Positions 1 through 9,095 of a stretch of DNA of 64,000 bases are shown piece by piece. Within the stretch, counting starts at the first letter, position 1, and each line of letters begins with the position of its first letter. The notes under the pieces are model-generated. The model did no database searches. It was not told where the DNA came from and saw only the letters and a list, made by a program, of their open reading frames with translations. Both the position numbers and the translations under genes were made by a program. Source of the stretch: Planctomycetota bacterium (GTDB taxonomy: Bacteria; Planctomycetota; UBA1135; UBA2386); NCBI GenBank assembly GCA_016794565.1, contig JAEUHQ010000091.1:1-64000 (forward strand). The letters run 5' to 3'.

Positions 1-2
1 CG

Positions 3-290
3 AACGTGGTCTGCGACGCCTATTTGTTGATAGGCGTGCAGGTTCCCGGCTATCCGGCTCCGATCGCCGACTTGGGCGACGGAGTGTTCCTGATGTCGTC
101 GACGCTGGCGATCGTCGGACCGCGCGCGCTGGCGTTGGCGGCGAGTTCGGAGCACCTCGGGTTCCTGCACACGCTGTCGATTCCGGCCGACCCGGTGTTC
201 GCGGGCCTTGTCCTGCTCTTCCAGCACGCGACGATCTTCCCCGCGAACATCCTGTTGTCGGACGTGTTCGGCACGACCATCGTGCCGTGA
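3..290 (+). CDS. C-terminal fragment of a probable secreted protein (5' truncated by window edge)
   Basis: The frame is open from the window edge to a TGA stop, so this is the last ~95 residues of a larger protein. The fragment is rich in Val, Leu, Ile, Gly and Pro and nearly free of Lys. It carries the pattern SIPADPVFAGLVLLFQ followed by a short beta-rich end, which resembles the C-terminal module repeated in many planctomycete secreted proteins (an xIPxDPxLxGLxxxxQ pattern, my recollection of the family). That suggests an extracytoplasmic protein; the catalytic or binding part lies outside the window. The real function cannot be told from this piece. Confidence 0.6.
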   Translation, partial: NVVCDAYLLIGVQVPGYPAPIADLGDGVFLMSSTLAIVGPRALALAASSEHLGFLHTLSIPADPVFAGLVLLFQHATIFPANILLSDVFGTTIVP

Positions 291-381
291 GGCGCGGCGC
301 AGCCTCCAACGCTCGTCGCCGCGAGGGCGGCAGCGCGTCTCGGACTGCCACCCACGACGCGGCCGGGTGAGAATCGCGGGG

Positions 382-404
382 GCCGTGAGGTCGATCCTCA
401 CGGC
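382..404. other. Perfect inverted repeat between a secreted-protein end and the sigma-factor gene
   Basis: GCCGTGAGG and CCTCACGGC form a 9-bp perfect stem around the 5-nt loop TCGAT, about 20 nt before the sigma-factor ATG. No T tract follows. It could be a terminator for the upstream gene, an operator for the sigma-factor gene, or a structure occluding its ribosome binding site; the sequence does not decide between these. Confidence 0.4.
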
Positions 405-425
405 GCGGCGTCTCTTCTCCTCGTC

Positions 426-2912
426 ATGGACTCTGCGTCGCTCCACGAAGACCTCGTCGCGAACTCGAACGCGCTGCGGCGTCTCGCGCGCGACCTTCTG
501 CGCGACCCGCATCGAGCGGACGACGTCGTGCAGGACGCGATGTGCGCGGCGATCGAGCAGCCGCCGCGCAGCCGCGCGACCCTCGGATCGTGGCTGAGGA
601 AGGTCGTCGCGCGGGCGGCGTTCGACCATCGCCGCGGTGAACGGCGTCGCCGCGCCCGGGAACAGGTCGCCGCGGCGGCGACGCGCGCGAACACGCAGCC
701 CACCGACGCGCAGGTCGAACTGCAGCAGCGCCTGCTCGCCGCAGTGCACGCGCTCGCCGAGCCGTACCGTTCCGCGATCTGGCAGCGCTACTACGAGGAC
801 CGTTCGCCGCGGGAGATCGCCGCCGCGTGCGGCGATCCGGTGAAGACCGTGAAGACGCGGCTCCATCGCGGGCTGCGGCAGCTGCGCGAACGGCTCGATG
901 TGCAGCACGGGTCGCGGGGTGTGTGGGCGACGGTGGCTGCACCTCTCCTCGTGCCGGGCAGTCCGCTCTCGGGAGTCCTCGTCATGTCGACGGCAACGAA
1001 GTCCGGGATCGCCGCGGCGGTCGCGTTCGTTCTCTCCGTCTCGTTGTGGTGGGTCGCGAACGACGCGACGCCCGCGATCGCGCCGTCGGCGGGGAACGCC
1101 GAAGCGCCGGCCGTGGTGGCGAGCGGGCCGACTGGAGCGGAGGCGTCGACGCGGGAGCCCGTGGCAGTCGATGCTGCCGGTGCACCGACCGAACCGGTGC
1201 AGCCGGCGGTCCAAGTCGGCGGCGGCGGGCCGTCGAAGTCGCCTTTGGCGGGCATCGTGCTGGACCTCGAAGGCCGTCCGGTGGCCGGCATCGATCTCAC
1301 GTGGGACGACGTGCCCTTCGTTCCGCCCGTGCGGACCGACGCCGACGGCGCGTTCCGCTGCCGTGCCGCGGCGTCCGGCCGCCTCGGGGTCGCTTCGAAG
1401 GACGTGATCGCGGTGCTCGTGCCGACCATGTGGGGCGACCTGTTCGGGACCGGGGCCGCGGAAGCGGCGCTGCGCCTCGACCTGACGATCGTCGTGGCGC
1501 CGTGGGCGCGCGTGCAGGGCGTCGTCGTCGACACCACCGGAGCGCCGGTCGCGGGCGCACAGCTCGCCGTGCACCACGGTGTCCCGTTGCGCTCGCGGAT
1601 CGCACGGGTGCTCGACCGTTGCGTCGACGCGAAGTTCGAGACCATGACGCCCGACGACGGCCGCTTCTGCCTTGCCGCGGTGCCGTTCGCCGAGTCCGCG
1701 CGGCTCACGATCACCGCGCGCGGCCACCGCACGCTGACGATGACCGTCGAGGACGCACGACATCGCGAGCAGTTCGTGCTCGAACGGATCGTGCGCGGCG
1801 ACGTGCTCGAAGGCGCCGTGGTCGACGAGAACGGCGAGGTCGTGCGGCAGGCGGTGATCGTGCTGCACGACCACGCGGTCGTCACCGAGCCCGACGGCAC
1901 GTTCCGCTTCGAGCTGTGGCGCGTGAACGACCTGCCGAAGGGCGAAGTCCCGACGCTCGAGGTCACGGCGCCGGAGCGGCTGCCGGCGAGGGTCGCGTGC
2001 CTCGGCGGCGACTGGCGCACGCGCGGTGCATGGCCGTCGCCGCTGCGTGTGAGTGTCGGGGGCCGCACCGAGTCGATCCGCGGCCGCGTGGTACGCGCCG
2101 ACGGGACGCCGCTCGCCGATCCGTGGGTGAGCTTCGTGCCGCCCGAGCCGGAGCAGATCCGGCGGACGATGTTCGAAGCCCCGTTCGCGTTCAGGGCGGT
2201 GGCGGGCAGCGCACCGGCGGCGAACAACGGCGAGTTCGAGACGCCGCGGGTCGCGCCCGGTCGCTACCGCCTGCGTGTGGTCCACCCGGCGACGCTCGAC
2301 GTGTTCTGCACCGGCGAGATCGCCACGGGGCCGGCGGCGGTCGAGATCCGCATGCCCGATCGCGGCTCGTGGCCGGCGCTGCGCGGCGTCGTCGTCGACC
2401 GCCGCGGTGCGCCGGTGCCGGGCGCGGACTGGCTGTTCGTGCGCGACGATCCGACGCCGGGAGCCAGGGAGCCGCTGGCCAGCGCGTGGCAGCACGCGAC
2501 CGGCGAAGGCGTGATCGAGCATCCGCCGGTGAGCCGCGACGTGAGCACCCTGTGCGTGAAGGCTGCGGGCATGGCGGAGTGGGTGACGACGAAGCTCGCC
2601 GAACTGCCCCGCTTCGACGACGTCCGGATCGTCGTGCCGGTCGGCTGCCAGACGCGCATCGAACTCGGGCCGAACTGGCGCGACGTCGACGTTGCGCACT
2701 TCGTCGACGGCACGGGTGCGCGTTCACCCGTCGTGTTCACGAACGGGGACATGGCGTACGGCACCCGCGACATCCCTCTCGAAGACGCCCGGTCGCGAGC
2801 GTTCCAGGCCCTCAACAACTGCGTCGCGCTGGTGTTGTGCCGCCGCGGCGAAGAAGTGGCGCGCTTTCCGATCACGCTTCGTCCCGGCGAGATGAACGTG
2901 CTGCGCTGGTGA
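426..2912 (+). CDS. ECF sigma factor fused to a transmembrane segment and carboxypeptidase-regulatory-like repeats
   Basis: The 828-residue product begins as an ECF-type sigma factor. Residues ~20-70 are region 2 (ARDLLRDPHRADDVVQDA, then the SWLRKVVARAAFDHRR helix). Residues ~106-157 are region 4 with a helix-turn-helix (SPREIAAACGDPVKTVKTRL). One hydrophobic segment follows at ~193-211 (SGIAAAVAFVLSVSLWWV), then a Pro/Ala/Thr-rich linker. After that come at least five beta-sandwich repeats of the carboxypeptidase-regulatory/Ig type, starting near residues 275, 362, 460, 551 and 652, each with a pattern like GVVVDxxGxPVxGA. The predicted topology puts the sigma domain in the cytoplasm and the repeats outside. 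No separate anti-sigma gene is adjacent, so the fused tail may do that job. Family and fold are well supported; the sensing role is inferred. Confidence 0.85.
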   Translation: MDSASLHEDLVANSNALRRLARDLLRDPHRADDVVQDAMCAAIEQPPRSRATLGSWLRKVVARAAFDHRRGERRRRAREQVAAAATRANTQPTDAQVELQQRLLAAVHALAEPYRSAIWQRYYEDRSPREIAAACGDPVKTVKTRLHRGLRQLRERLDVQHGSRGVWATVAAPLLVPGSPLSGVLVMSTATKSGIAAAVAFVLSVSLWWVANDATPAIAPSAGNAEAPAVVASGPTGAEASTREPVAVDAAGAPTEPVQPAVQVGGGGPSKSPLAGIVLDLEGRPVAGIDLTWDDVPFVPPVRTDADGAFRCRAAASGRLGVASKDVIAVLVPTMWGDLFGTGAAEAALRLDLTIVVAPWARVQGVVVDTTGAPVAGAQLAVHHGVPLRSRIARVLDRCVDAKFETMTPDDGRFCLAAVPFAESARLTITARGHRTLTMTVEDARHREQFVLERIVRGDVLEGAVVDENGEVVRQAVIVLHDHAVVTEPDGTFRFELWRVNDLPKGEVPTLEVTAPERLPARVACLGGDWRTRGAWPSPLRVSVGGRTESIRGRVVRADGTPLADPWVSFVPPEPEQIRRTMFEAPFAFRAVAGSAPAANNGEFETPRVAPGRYRLRVVHPATLDVFCTGEIATGPAAVEIRMPDRGSWPALRGVVVDRRGAPVPGADWLFVRDDPTPGAREPLASAWQHATGEGVIEHPPVSRDVSTLCVKAAGMAEWVTTKLAELPRFDDVRIVVPVGCQTRIELGPNWRDVDVAHFVDGTGARSPVVFTNGDMAYGTRDIPLEDARSRAFQALNNCVALVLCRRGEEVARFPITLRPGEMNVLRW

Positions 2913-2918
2913 CGCGGC

Positions 2919-3728
2919 TCAGTCCATCGGCCAGAACGCCGAGACCTCGCGCGCGAACGCGGCGGGGTTCTCCATCGGAGTGAGGTGGCCGCAGCCGGGC
3001 ACCACGACGCAGCGTGCCCCGGGGATCGCGCCCGCGACGCGCTTCGCCTCGTCGGGCGGCGTCAGCGCGTCTTCGCTGCCGACGACGACCAGCGTCGGCA
3101 CGGTGATCGACGCGAGCATCGGCGTGCGGTCGGGGCGTTCGCGCATGCCGCGCAGGTCCGCGACGATCGTCTCGACGGGTTGCCCTTCGACCATCGAGTG
3201 CAGTCTCGCGCGCAGCAGCATGCCGTGCGGGTCGGTCTCGGCGCGCGGGGCGAGCAGCTTGCCCGCCATCGCCGCCGCGATCGCGGGCCGGCCCTTCTCC
3301 AGCACGGTGCGCATCGCGGCGTCGCGGCCCGCCTTGCCGGCGTCGTCGTCGCCCTTCGCCTTCGTGTCGACGAGGCACAACGAACGCACGAGCTGCGGGT
3401 GCCGCGCCCAAACGGCCTGCGCGACGTAGCCGCCCATCGACAGGCCGACCACGTCGACCGGCTCGTCGCTGATCGTGTGCACGACCGCGGCGACGTCGTC
3501 GGCGAGCAGGTCCATCGTGTGCATCGCGTCGCCGCACCACGGCGACGCGCCGTGCCCGCGCAGGTCGATGGCCACCAGCGTGCGACGCTCGGCGAGCGGA
3601 CCGTGCATCGTGTCGAGCCACATGCGGTGGTCGAGCGGGTAGCCGTGCAGCAGGACGGCGAGCTGGCCCTTGCCCGTCGTGTGCACCGCGAGGCGCGTCT
3701 GGTCGAACGAGACGAAGCGTGTGTCCAT
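2919..3728 (-). CDS. Alpha/beta-fold hydrolase
   Basis: A 269-residue alpha/beta hydrolase. The oxyanion-hole HG is in LLHGYPLDHRMW, the nucleophile elbow is GLSMGG (Ser), the acid is in VVGSEDALTPP (Asp) and the catalytic His is in GCGHLTPMENP. This is the full triad in the usual order. The closest general family is the 3-oxoadipate enol-lactonase/haloperoxidase-like group, but the substrate cannot be read from sequence. The ATG was chosen because GAGG stands 8 nt before it; a GTG nine bases upstream is the alternative. The gene is convergent with the sigma-factor fusion, with only 6 bp between the stop codons. There is no signal peptide, so it is probably cytoplasmic. Confidence 0.85.
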   Translation of the reverse strand: MDTRFVSFDQTRLAVHTTGKGQLAVLLHGYPLDHRMWLDTMHGPLAERRTLVAIDLRGHGASPWCGDAMHTMDLLADDVAAVVHTISDEPVDVVGLSMGGYVAQAVWARHPQLVRSLCLVDTKAKGDDDAGKAGRDAAMRTVLEKGRPAIAAAMAGKLLAPRAETDPHGMLLRARLHSMVEGQPVETIVADLRGMRERPDRTPMLASITVPTLVVVGSEDALTPPDEAKRVAGAIPGARCVVVPGCGHLTPMENPAAFAREVSAFWPMD

Positions 3729-3774
3729 CGTGATCACCTCGGAGCGTGAGAAACGATCGGTTTCGAGCGCTCCG

Positions 3775-3796
3775 CGTGGCCGCGAAGGCGGCCACG
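3775..3796 (-). terminator. GC hairpin after the RNA methyltransferase gene
   Basis: CGTGGCCGC and GCGGCCACG make a perfect 9-bp stem with a 4-nt loop, in the gap downstream of the methyltransferase gene and upstream of the hydrolase gene, both on the minus strand. There is no U tract. It is probably a terminator or processing structure separating the two transcripts. Confidence 0.5.
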
Positions 3797-3831
3797 AAGG
3801 AGCAATCGAGAGCCTGTACCATGGATTCCGC

Positions 3832-5115
3832 TCAGGCTCTCGGTCCGCGCCACGAGAGGCGCGCGATCGCCTCGACGTGGAACGTCTGCGGGAACATGTC
3901 GTACGCCTCGACGCGTTCGAGTTCGTAGCCGCCGTCGACGAGCTGGCGCAGGTCGCGGGCGAGCGTCTGCGGGTCGCACGACACGTAGACGAGGCGCTTC
4001 GCCGCGAGGCGCAGCAGTGGCTTCAAGGCCGGCTTCGCGCCGAGGCGCGGCGGATCCATCAGCACGAAGTCCGGGCGTTCGCGGTTGTCGCGCAGGAACT
4101 GCTCCGTCGTCGCGCGCAGCCACGTGACGTTGTCGCAGCCGTTCGTCTTCACGTTGACGCGGCCGAGCGTGCATGCACGGCGCTCGTCCTCGACCGCGAG
4201 CACCCTGCCGAAGCGCCGGCTCAGCGGCAGCGAGAAGAGCCCGACACCCGCGTACAGGTCGAACGCGAGGTCGCCGCGTTCGTCGCCGATCGCGCCGCGC
4301 ACGAGCTCGCCGACCAGGTGGCGGTTGCCCTGGAAGAAGCTGTCCGGCTCGATCAGGTAGCGGAAGCCCTGCACGTCGTGCTGGACGAGGTCCTTGCGCA
4401 GGCCGGGCAGGTCGGGCGACCACGACGCCCCGCCGGTGCCGCACGAGCCGTCGATCTGGTACGGCCAGTCGCGCGGCTGCATGGCCGCGACCGCCGCACG
4501 CACGGTCGGGAGTCCCGACTCGAGTTCGGGCGCGAGCACGGGGCACATCGTCACGTCGAGCGTGTCGTGGGTGAACGCGCGGTGGAAGCCGAGCACGGGC
4601 GCCTTCGACTCCGCGGTCGCAATGGCGGCCTCCGCGGCGTGCAGTTCGCGGCGCTGCTTCTTGCCGAGCCGCCCGATGCGGCCGTCGTGTCTCGTTCCGG
4701 ACGTGGCGAGCAGTTTCAGCTGCGTGCGAGCGCGGTAGCCCCACGGCTCGGCGTGGTGCACGACGACGGGATCCGGCCAGTCGAAGGCGCCGGTGCGGAC
4801 GAGCGCGTCGCGCACGAACTCACCCTTCGCCGCGACCTGGGTCGCGTAGTCGACGTGCTGGAACTGGCAGCCGCCGCATTCGCCGAAGTGCACGCAGCGC
4901 GGCGCCACGCGGGACGGACCGGGTCCTTGGACTTCGACGATGCGAGCGCGCACGAACGACTTCTCGACTTCGTACACCTCGACGGACAGCCGGTCGCCCG
5001 GCGCGCCGAACGGAACGAACACCGCGAGTCCTTCGTGGCGCGCGATCGCGAAGCCGCCGAACGCGAGCCGTTCGACGGTGACTTCGAGGCGCTGGCCGAT
5101 CGCGGGGACGTTCAT
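3832..5115 (-). CDS. rlmD: Class I SAM-dependent RNA (uracil-C5) methyltransferase, TrmA/RlmD family
   Basis: The 427-residue protein has an N-terminal TRAM-like beta barrel (~1-62). Iron-sulfur ligand cysteines follow at 74, 80 and 83 (CVHFGECGGC), with a likely fourth near residue 192 (MCPVLAPE). The C-terminal half is a SAM-binding methyltransferase domain with DLYAGVGLFSLPL and VLMDPPR, and the catalytic cysteine sits in VYVSCDPQTLARDL. This matches enzymes that make 5-methyluridine in 23S rRNA or tRNA with a [4Fe-4S] cluster. RlmD, RlmC and TrmA-like members are hard to separate by eye; the TRAM domain plus cluster favours RlmD. It starts 16 nt after the EamA transporter stop, so the two may be co-transcribed. 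Confidence 0.85.
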   Translation of the reverse strand: MNVPAIGQRLEVTVERLAFGGFAIARHEGLAVFVPFGAPGDRLSVEVYEVEKSFVRARIVEVQGPGPSRVAPRCVHFGECGGCQFQHVDYATQVAAKGEFVRDALVRTGAFDWPDPVVVHHAEPWGYRARTQLKLLATSGTRHDGRIGRLGKKQRRELHAAEAAIATAESKAPVLGFHRAFTHDTLDVTMCPVLAPELESGLPTVRAAVAAMQPRDWPYQIDGSCGTGGASWSPDLPGLRKDLVQHDVQGFRYLIEPDSFFQGNRHLVGELVRGAIGDERGDLAFDLYAGVGLFSLPLSRRFGRVLAVEDERRACTLGRVNVKTNGCDNVTWLRATTEQFLRDNRERPDFVLMDPPRLGAKPALKPLLRLAAKRLVYVSCDPQTLARDLRQLVDGGYELERVEAYDMFPQTFHVEAIARLSWRGPRA

Positions 5116-5131
5116 GGGGGCGAGCAGGCTA

Positions 5132-6055
5132 TCACGGTCTGCCGCGCGTCTGCAGCCACAGTCCCGCGGCGACGAGTGCCAGTGCCCCGAAGAAGCGGAT
5201 GCCCGGCGCCGGTGCGCCGAGCGCCGTGTTGAGCGCCGCGGCCACGAGCGGCTGCACGTTGATGTAGAGCGCGACCTGCGAACTGTGGGTGTGGCGCAGC
5301 GCCCAGGTGTTCAGCATGTAGGTGAGCACCGTCGCCAGGAGCACGACGTACGCCGCGAACCAGACCGTCGGCGGCGTGAGCACCGCAGAGACGTCGGCGG
5401 CGGTCACGCCGGGCCCGCTCCAGCCGCCGATCAGGAGCGCGCCGAACGCGAACATCACGGCGGTCGCGGTCCACGGATCGACCTCGCGCCCGATCTTCCG
5501 GATCAGCACCAGGTGGATCGCGAACACGAGACCGTTCGCCATCGTGAGCAGGTCGCCGAGCAGCGTCGCCCCGTGTCCGCCGGCGACTTCGTCGCTCCCG
5601 CCGAAGATCATGCGGTCGACGCCGAGCAGGCAGAAGACACCGAGCAGCGCCGTGCCGATCGCCGCGACCCGCGCGAGGCCGAGCCGCTCCTGTCCCGCGA
5701 GGACCGCCACGAGCAGCGTCCAGGTCGGGATGCAGGCGTTCACGACGGCGCTGTGTTCGGGGGTGGTGCGCGCCATTCCCTCGGTGAACAGGACCTGGTT
5801 CGCCGCCACGCCGAAGAACGACGCGACGAGGAGCCCGATCCAGGTGCGGCGGGCCGGCCATTCGCGGCGGCGCCGGAGGGCCAGGGCCAGCGGCACCAGG
5901 ACCGCGGTGGCAGCGACGATCCGGAACAGGACCCAGGTCGTCGGCGGCACCGTCGCGAGGATGCGCTTCGTGAACACGTAGTTGCCGCCGAACACGAGAG
6001 AAACCGTGATCAGGGCGACGTGGACGCGCAGGGCGGAAACGGGCAAGCCGGGCAT
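5132..6055 (-). CDS. EamA/DMT-family transporter
   Basis: About ten hydrophobic helices arranged as two EamA repeats of roughly five helices each. The first helix is ALITVSLVFGGNYVFTKRIL, and the second repeat begins near LLGDLLTMANGLVFAIHLVL. Members of the drug/metabolite transporter superfamily export amino acids, nucleosides or small metabolites across the inner membrane; the substrate is unknown here. I place the start at the ATG giving ten residues before the first helix. An in-frame ATG 54 bases upstream would add a non-hydrophobic leader and remains possible. The gene is divergent from the HEAT-repeat gene and probably leads an operon with the RNA methyltransferase. Confidence 0.85.
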   Translation of the reverse strand: MPGLPVSALRVHVALITVSLVFGGNYVFTKRILATVPPTTWVLFRIVAATAVLVPLALALRRRREWPARRTWIGLLVASFFGVAANQVLFTEGMARTTPEHSAVVNACIPTWTLLVAVLAGQERLGLARVAAIGTALLGVFCLLGVDRMIFGGSDEVAGGHGATLLGDLLTMANGLVFAIHLVLIRKIGREVDPWTATAVMFAFGALLIGGWSGPGVTAADVSAVLTPPTVWFAAYVVLLATVLTYMLNTWALRHTHSSQVALYINVQPLVAAALNTALGAPAPGIRFFGALALVAAGLWLQTRGRP

Positions 6056-6189
6056 CGTGGCGAGGGCACCGCGGGAAGCAATGGCGCCGTTCGCGGGAAG
6101 GCGGGGCATCCGCCGGTGGCGTTGGCTATCATCCCGGCCCCGCGTCCCCGAGCCGCCCGACCCCGGCGGCGTCGCGCCTCCCCAGAATC

Positions 6190-9063
6190 ATGACGTTCGC
6201 CGCCACATTGTTCTCCCTGTGCGTCGCCGTTCCGTGTCCGCAGGGGGACCTGCGCCTGCCACCGCCACGCAGCGTAGCTCCCGAAACACCCGAGCAGCGT
6301 CCGCTCGAGGAGATCGACCGGTTCCGCCGCGACCTGGTCGACCTGTCCGGGCCCGCGCCGCGCGTCGACAGCAAGCTGCAGGACATGGGCATCGCGTACA
6401 AGAAGATCGAGCCGCTGATCCTCGAGGTCGCGCGGCAGGCGCGGCCGCCCGAGATGGCGAACCTGATGGTGGCGGCGCGCCGCTTCGGCAACACGACCGG
6501 CACGTCGCGCGTCGCCGACGAGCTGCTGTTCCAGCTGTTGTCGCGCCCGCTCGGCGAGGCGACGCGGGTCACCGTCGAGACGATGGCGTTCCTGAAGGGC
6601 GCCGAGGCGAAGAAGGCGCTGCAGGAGTGCGTGCTCGGCCGCATCTCGGGCGTGCGCCGCCACGCGACCGACGTGCTGGTGTCCATGGTGACGGCCGATG
6701 ACCTCGAGTTCGCGCTGCACCTCTCGAGCGAGCAGACCCTCGATCTGCGCCTGCGCGGTGTCGATCTGCTCGCCGCCGTTCCCGGCGAACGGGCGAAGAC
6801 GCGTCTCGTCGAACTCCTGTCGAAGGACCCGCCTCTCGCCGCCGCGTCGACCGTGGCGCTGGTTCGCCTCGGCATGGCTGCGGTGCCGGCGCTGCAGCGC
6901 CTGTGCGCCGAACCGGTGGTGGACCGCGGTTTCGCGTACGCCGCGTTCACCCTGGCGCAGATCGAGGACAGCACCGGTCGCCCGAGCCTGCCCGGGGAGA
7001 TCGTGAAGCCGCTGCTCGCGCAGCTGGACAGCGCCGAGTCGCTGACGCGCAGCCTCGCCGCGGTGCCCCTGGCGGACCTCGCGCGGCGCGGTGTCGAAGC
7101 CGGCGGCGCGATGCCCGATGCGCGCATCGTCGAAGCCCTGATCGAGGTCGTCACGCCGCTGCAGTTCGTGCCGAACCTCGACATGCTGCGCCGCCCAGCC
7201 GAAGAGCGCCTGCTCCGCTTCACGGGACGCATCATCGCGTCCGCGGAGGCCCTGCCGTGGCGCGAGTGGTGGAAGGTGCAGAAGGACGCGTTCGTCGGCG
7301 TTCGTTCCCGCGTCTCGGTGGACGCCGCCGCGGCGAAGTTCGCCGTCGTGTCGATGCGCCACGGGCAGCGGCACGTCCGGCTGCTCGCCGAAGGTCTCGC
7401 GGACAATCCGCCCGTCGAAGGCGCACTCGAGGTGCTGCTGTCGGACACGCAGATGATCGACCTCGTCGCGGCCCTGCAGGCGAAGGGTTTCGGGGATCCG
7501 GACACACTGCGCGTCAACACCGCTCTGCCGCCGGTGCGGTCGCTGCAGGTCCAGGTCCGCAACGGCCGCGCGCAGGTCGCCGTGCCCGCCGGCGACTACC
7601 CGGCCTTCGACACGATGGCGCAGGTCGTGACCGAGCGCATCGAGAGCGAGCTGTGGCAGGCGTACCGCAATCCGTCGACCGAACCCGACCGCGGCGCCTT
7701 CTGGCGCGCCGAGCGGCGGTGGCTCGACGCCAACCCGGATCCCGTCGAACGCGGTCGTCGCTTCGCGCGGCGCATCGTGCAGCAGTGGCCGGCCCTCGCG
7801 GCGGTGCCGCGAGCGCGCGCCCTCGAGTACGTCATGGCCCACCCGCAGCGGAAGCAGCTGCTCGGTGAGGACGACGGCATCGCCGCGGTCGCGATGCTGC
7901 AGAAGATGCCCGAGCTCGGCGACCTGGACCTGCGGCTGCTCGAGCTGTGCGCGGGCGTTCCGGGCGACAAGGTCTGGCGCGAATGCGTCGGCGTCGCGGC
8001 GGTGGCGAAGGGTGGCGGTCCGCAGGCGGTGCGCGCGGTGTTCGCGGTGCTCGGGACGGACGCGATCCTCGCCGCGCTCGGCGACGAACGGACCGTCGTG
8101 CGCCGCGCGGCGCTGTCGGAGGTCGCGGTCGTGCGCGACCAGCGCGCCGGCGCCCGCGTGGTCGAACTGCTCGGGGATCCGGACGTCGGCGTGCGCACGG
8201 CGGCCGCGTATGCGTGCGGCCAGCTGCAGTGCGCGGCGGCCGAGAACCCGCTCGTCGCATTGATCGCCGCCGACGACACGAATCCTCTGCTGCGGCGGGA
8301 GTGCCTTCGCGCGCTCGGTCGCGTCGGCGGCGACCAGGCGTTCGCCGTCCTGCAGCGTGCGCTGGCTGCGCCGGTGCGGGAGGACAAGGAGGCGGCGCTC
8401 CGAGGCCTCGGCGAACTTCGCGACGCGCGTGCGGCGCGGCTGCTCGCGGAACTCGCCGCGATCGGCCACGGCAAGGAGATCGGCGACCTCGCCCGTCTCT
8501 ACCTGCTGCGGCAGGGCGGCGTGCTCGCCGTGCCCGCCTTGCGCGCCCAGATCGCCACGGTGCGCGATCCGGCGATCCGCGACCAGTTCGTGATGCTGCT
8601 CGGCGCCTACCAGGACGCCGCGACCGTGCCGGACCTGATGGACCTGTTGCGCAATCCGAAGTCGTCGCTCGAAGCGGCGACGCTCTTGTCGGGCACCACG
8701 GGCGTCGACGTCGTGAACGCCGAGGACCGCGTCGGCACTGCGGAGAAGTGGTGGCGCCAGAACAAGCAGCTCCCGCAGTGGCAGTGGTTCCTCGACGCGC
8801 TGCGAGCGAACGACGTCGCGACCACGCTGCGACCGGAGCAGTTCCAGGTCGAGGCCGGTCTCGCGTCGGTGAGCGAACTGTCGCGCCTCCTCGTCGAAGC
8901 GAAGGCGCCGCGCCTGCGGGTCCTGTGTGCCGCGGTGCTGCGCACGGTGACGAACGAGGACTTCGGCGTCGTCGACGTGAACACTTCCGATGACGTGCGC
9001 GCCGGCATCGCCGCGCGCTACCGCCTGCTCGTCGAGACCGCGAAGGCGGCGCAAGGCCGCTGA
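6190..9063 (+). CDS. Large HEAT-repeat protein with a signal peptide
   Basis: The 957-residue product begins with a short hydrophobic leader (MTFAATLFSLCVAVPC), consistent with export; a lipobox is not clear. The body is almost entirely helical repeats of HEAT type, for example VRRAALSEVAVVRDQ, DVGVRTAAAYACGQL and LLRRECLRALGRVGG between residues ~630 and 720. There is a non-repetitive stretch around 350-500 with several Trp residues. Such superhelical scaffolds bind proteins rather than catalyse reactions. The gene lies directly upstream of a single-pass protein and the MoxR/Bat operon, so a periplasmic scaffold for that system is possible but unproven. A TATCAT at 6127-6132 could be its -10 element, without a good -35. 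Confidence 0.75.
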   Translation: MTFAATLFSLCVAVPCPQGDLRLPPPRSVAPETPEQRPLEEIDRFRRDLVDLSGPAPRVDSKLQDMGIAYKKIEPLILEVARQARPPEMANLMVAARRFGNTTGTSRVADELLFQLLSRPLGEATRVTVETMAFLKGAEAKKALQECVLGRISGVRRHATDVLVSMVTADDLEFALHLSSEQTLDLRLRGVDLLAAVPGERAKTRLVELLSKDPPLAAASTVALVRLGMAAVPALQRLCAEPVVDRGFAYAAFTLAQIEDSTGRPSLPGEIVKPLLAQLDSAESLTRSLAAVPLADLARRGVEAGGAMPDARIVEALIEVVTPLQFVPNLDMLRRPAEERLLRFTGRIIASAEALPWREWWKVQKDAFVGVRSRVSVDAAAAKFAVVSMRHGQRHVRLLAEGLADNPPVEGALEVLLSDTQMIDLVAALQAKGFGDPDTLRVNTALPPVRSLQVQVRNGRAQVAVPAGDYPAFDTMAQVVTERIESELWQAYRNPSTEPDRGAFWRAERRWLDANPDPVERGRRFARRIVQQWPALAAVPRARALEYVMAHPQRKQLLGEDDGIAAVAMLQKMPELGDLDLRLLELCAGVPGDKVWRECVGVAAVAKGGGPQAVRAVFAVLGTDAILAALGDERTVVRRAALSEVAVVRDQRAGARVVELLGDPDVGVRTAAAYACGQLQCAAAENPLVALIAADDTNPLLRRECLRALGRVGGDQAFAVLQRALAAPVREDKEAALRGLGELRDARAARLLAELAAIGHGKEIGDLARLYLLRQGGVLAVPALRAQIATVRDPAIRDQFVMLLGAYQDAATVPDLMDLLRNPKSSLEAATLLSGTTGVDVVNAEDRVGTAEKWWRQNKQLPQWQWFLDALRANDVATTLRPEQFQVEAGLASVSELSRLLVEAKAPRLRVLCAAVLRTVTNEDFGVVDVNTSDDVRAGIAARYRLLVETAKAAQGR

Positions 9064-9095
9064 GCGGCGCCGGCGAGTCGACGCACCGACCCGGC

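Noticed and set aside
3670-5232. A plus-strand frame over the RNA methyltransferase gene
   Set aside because: The minus-strand product has the full TrmA/RlmD motif set; the plus-strand translation has none.
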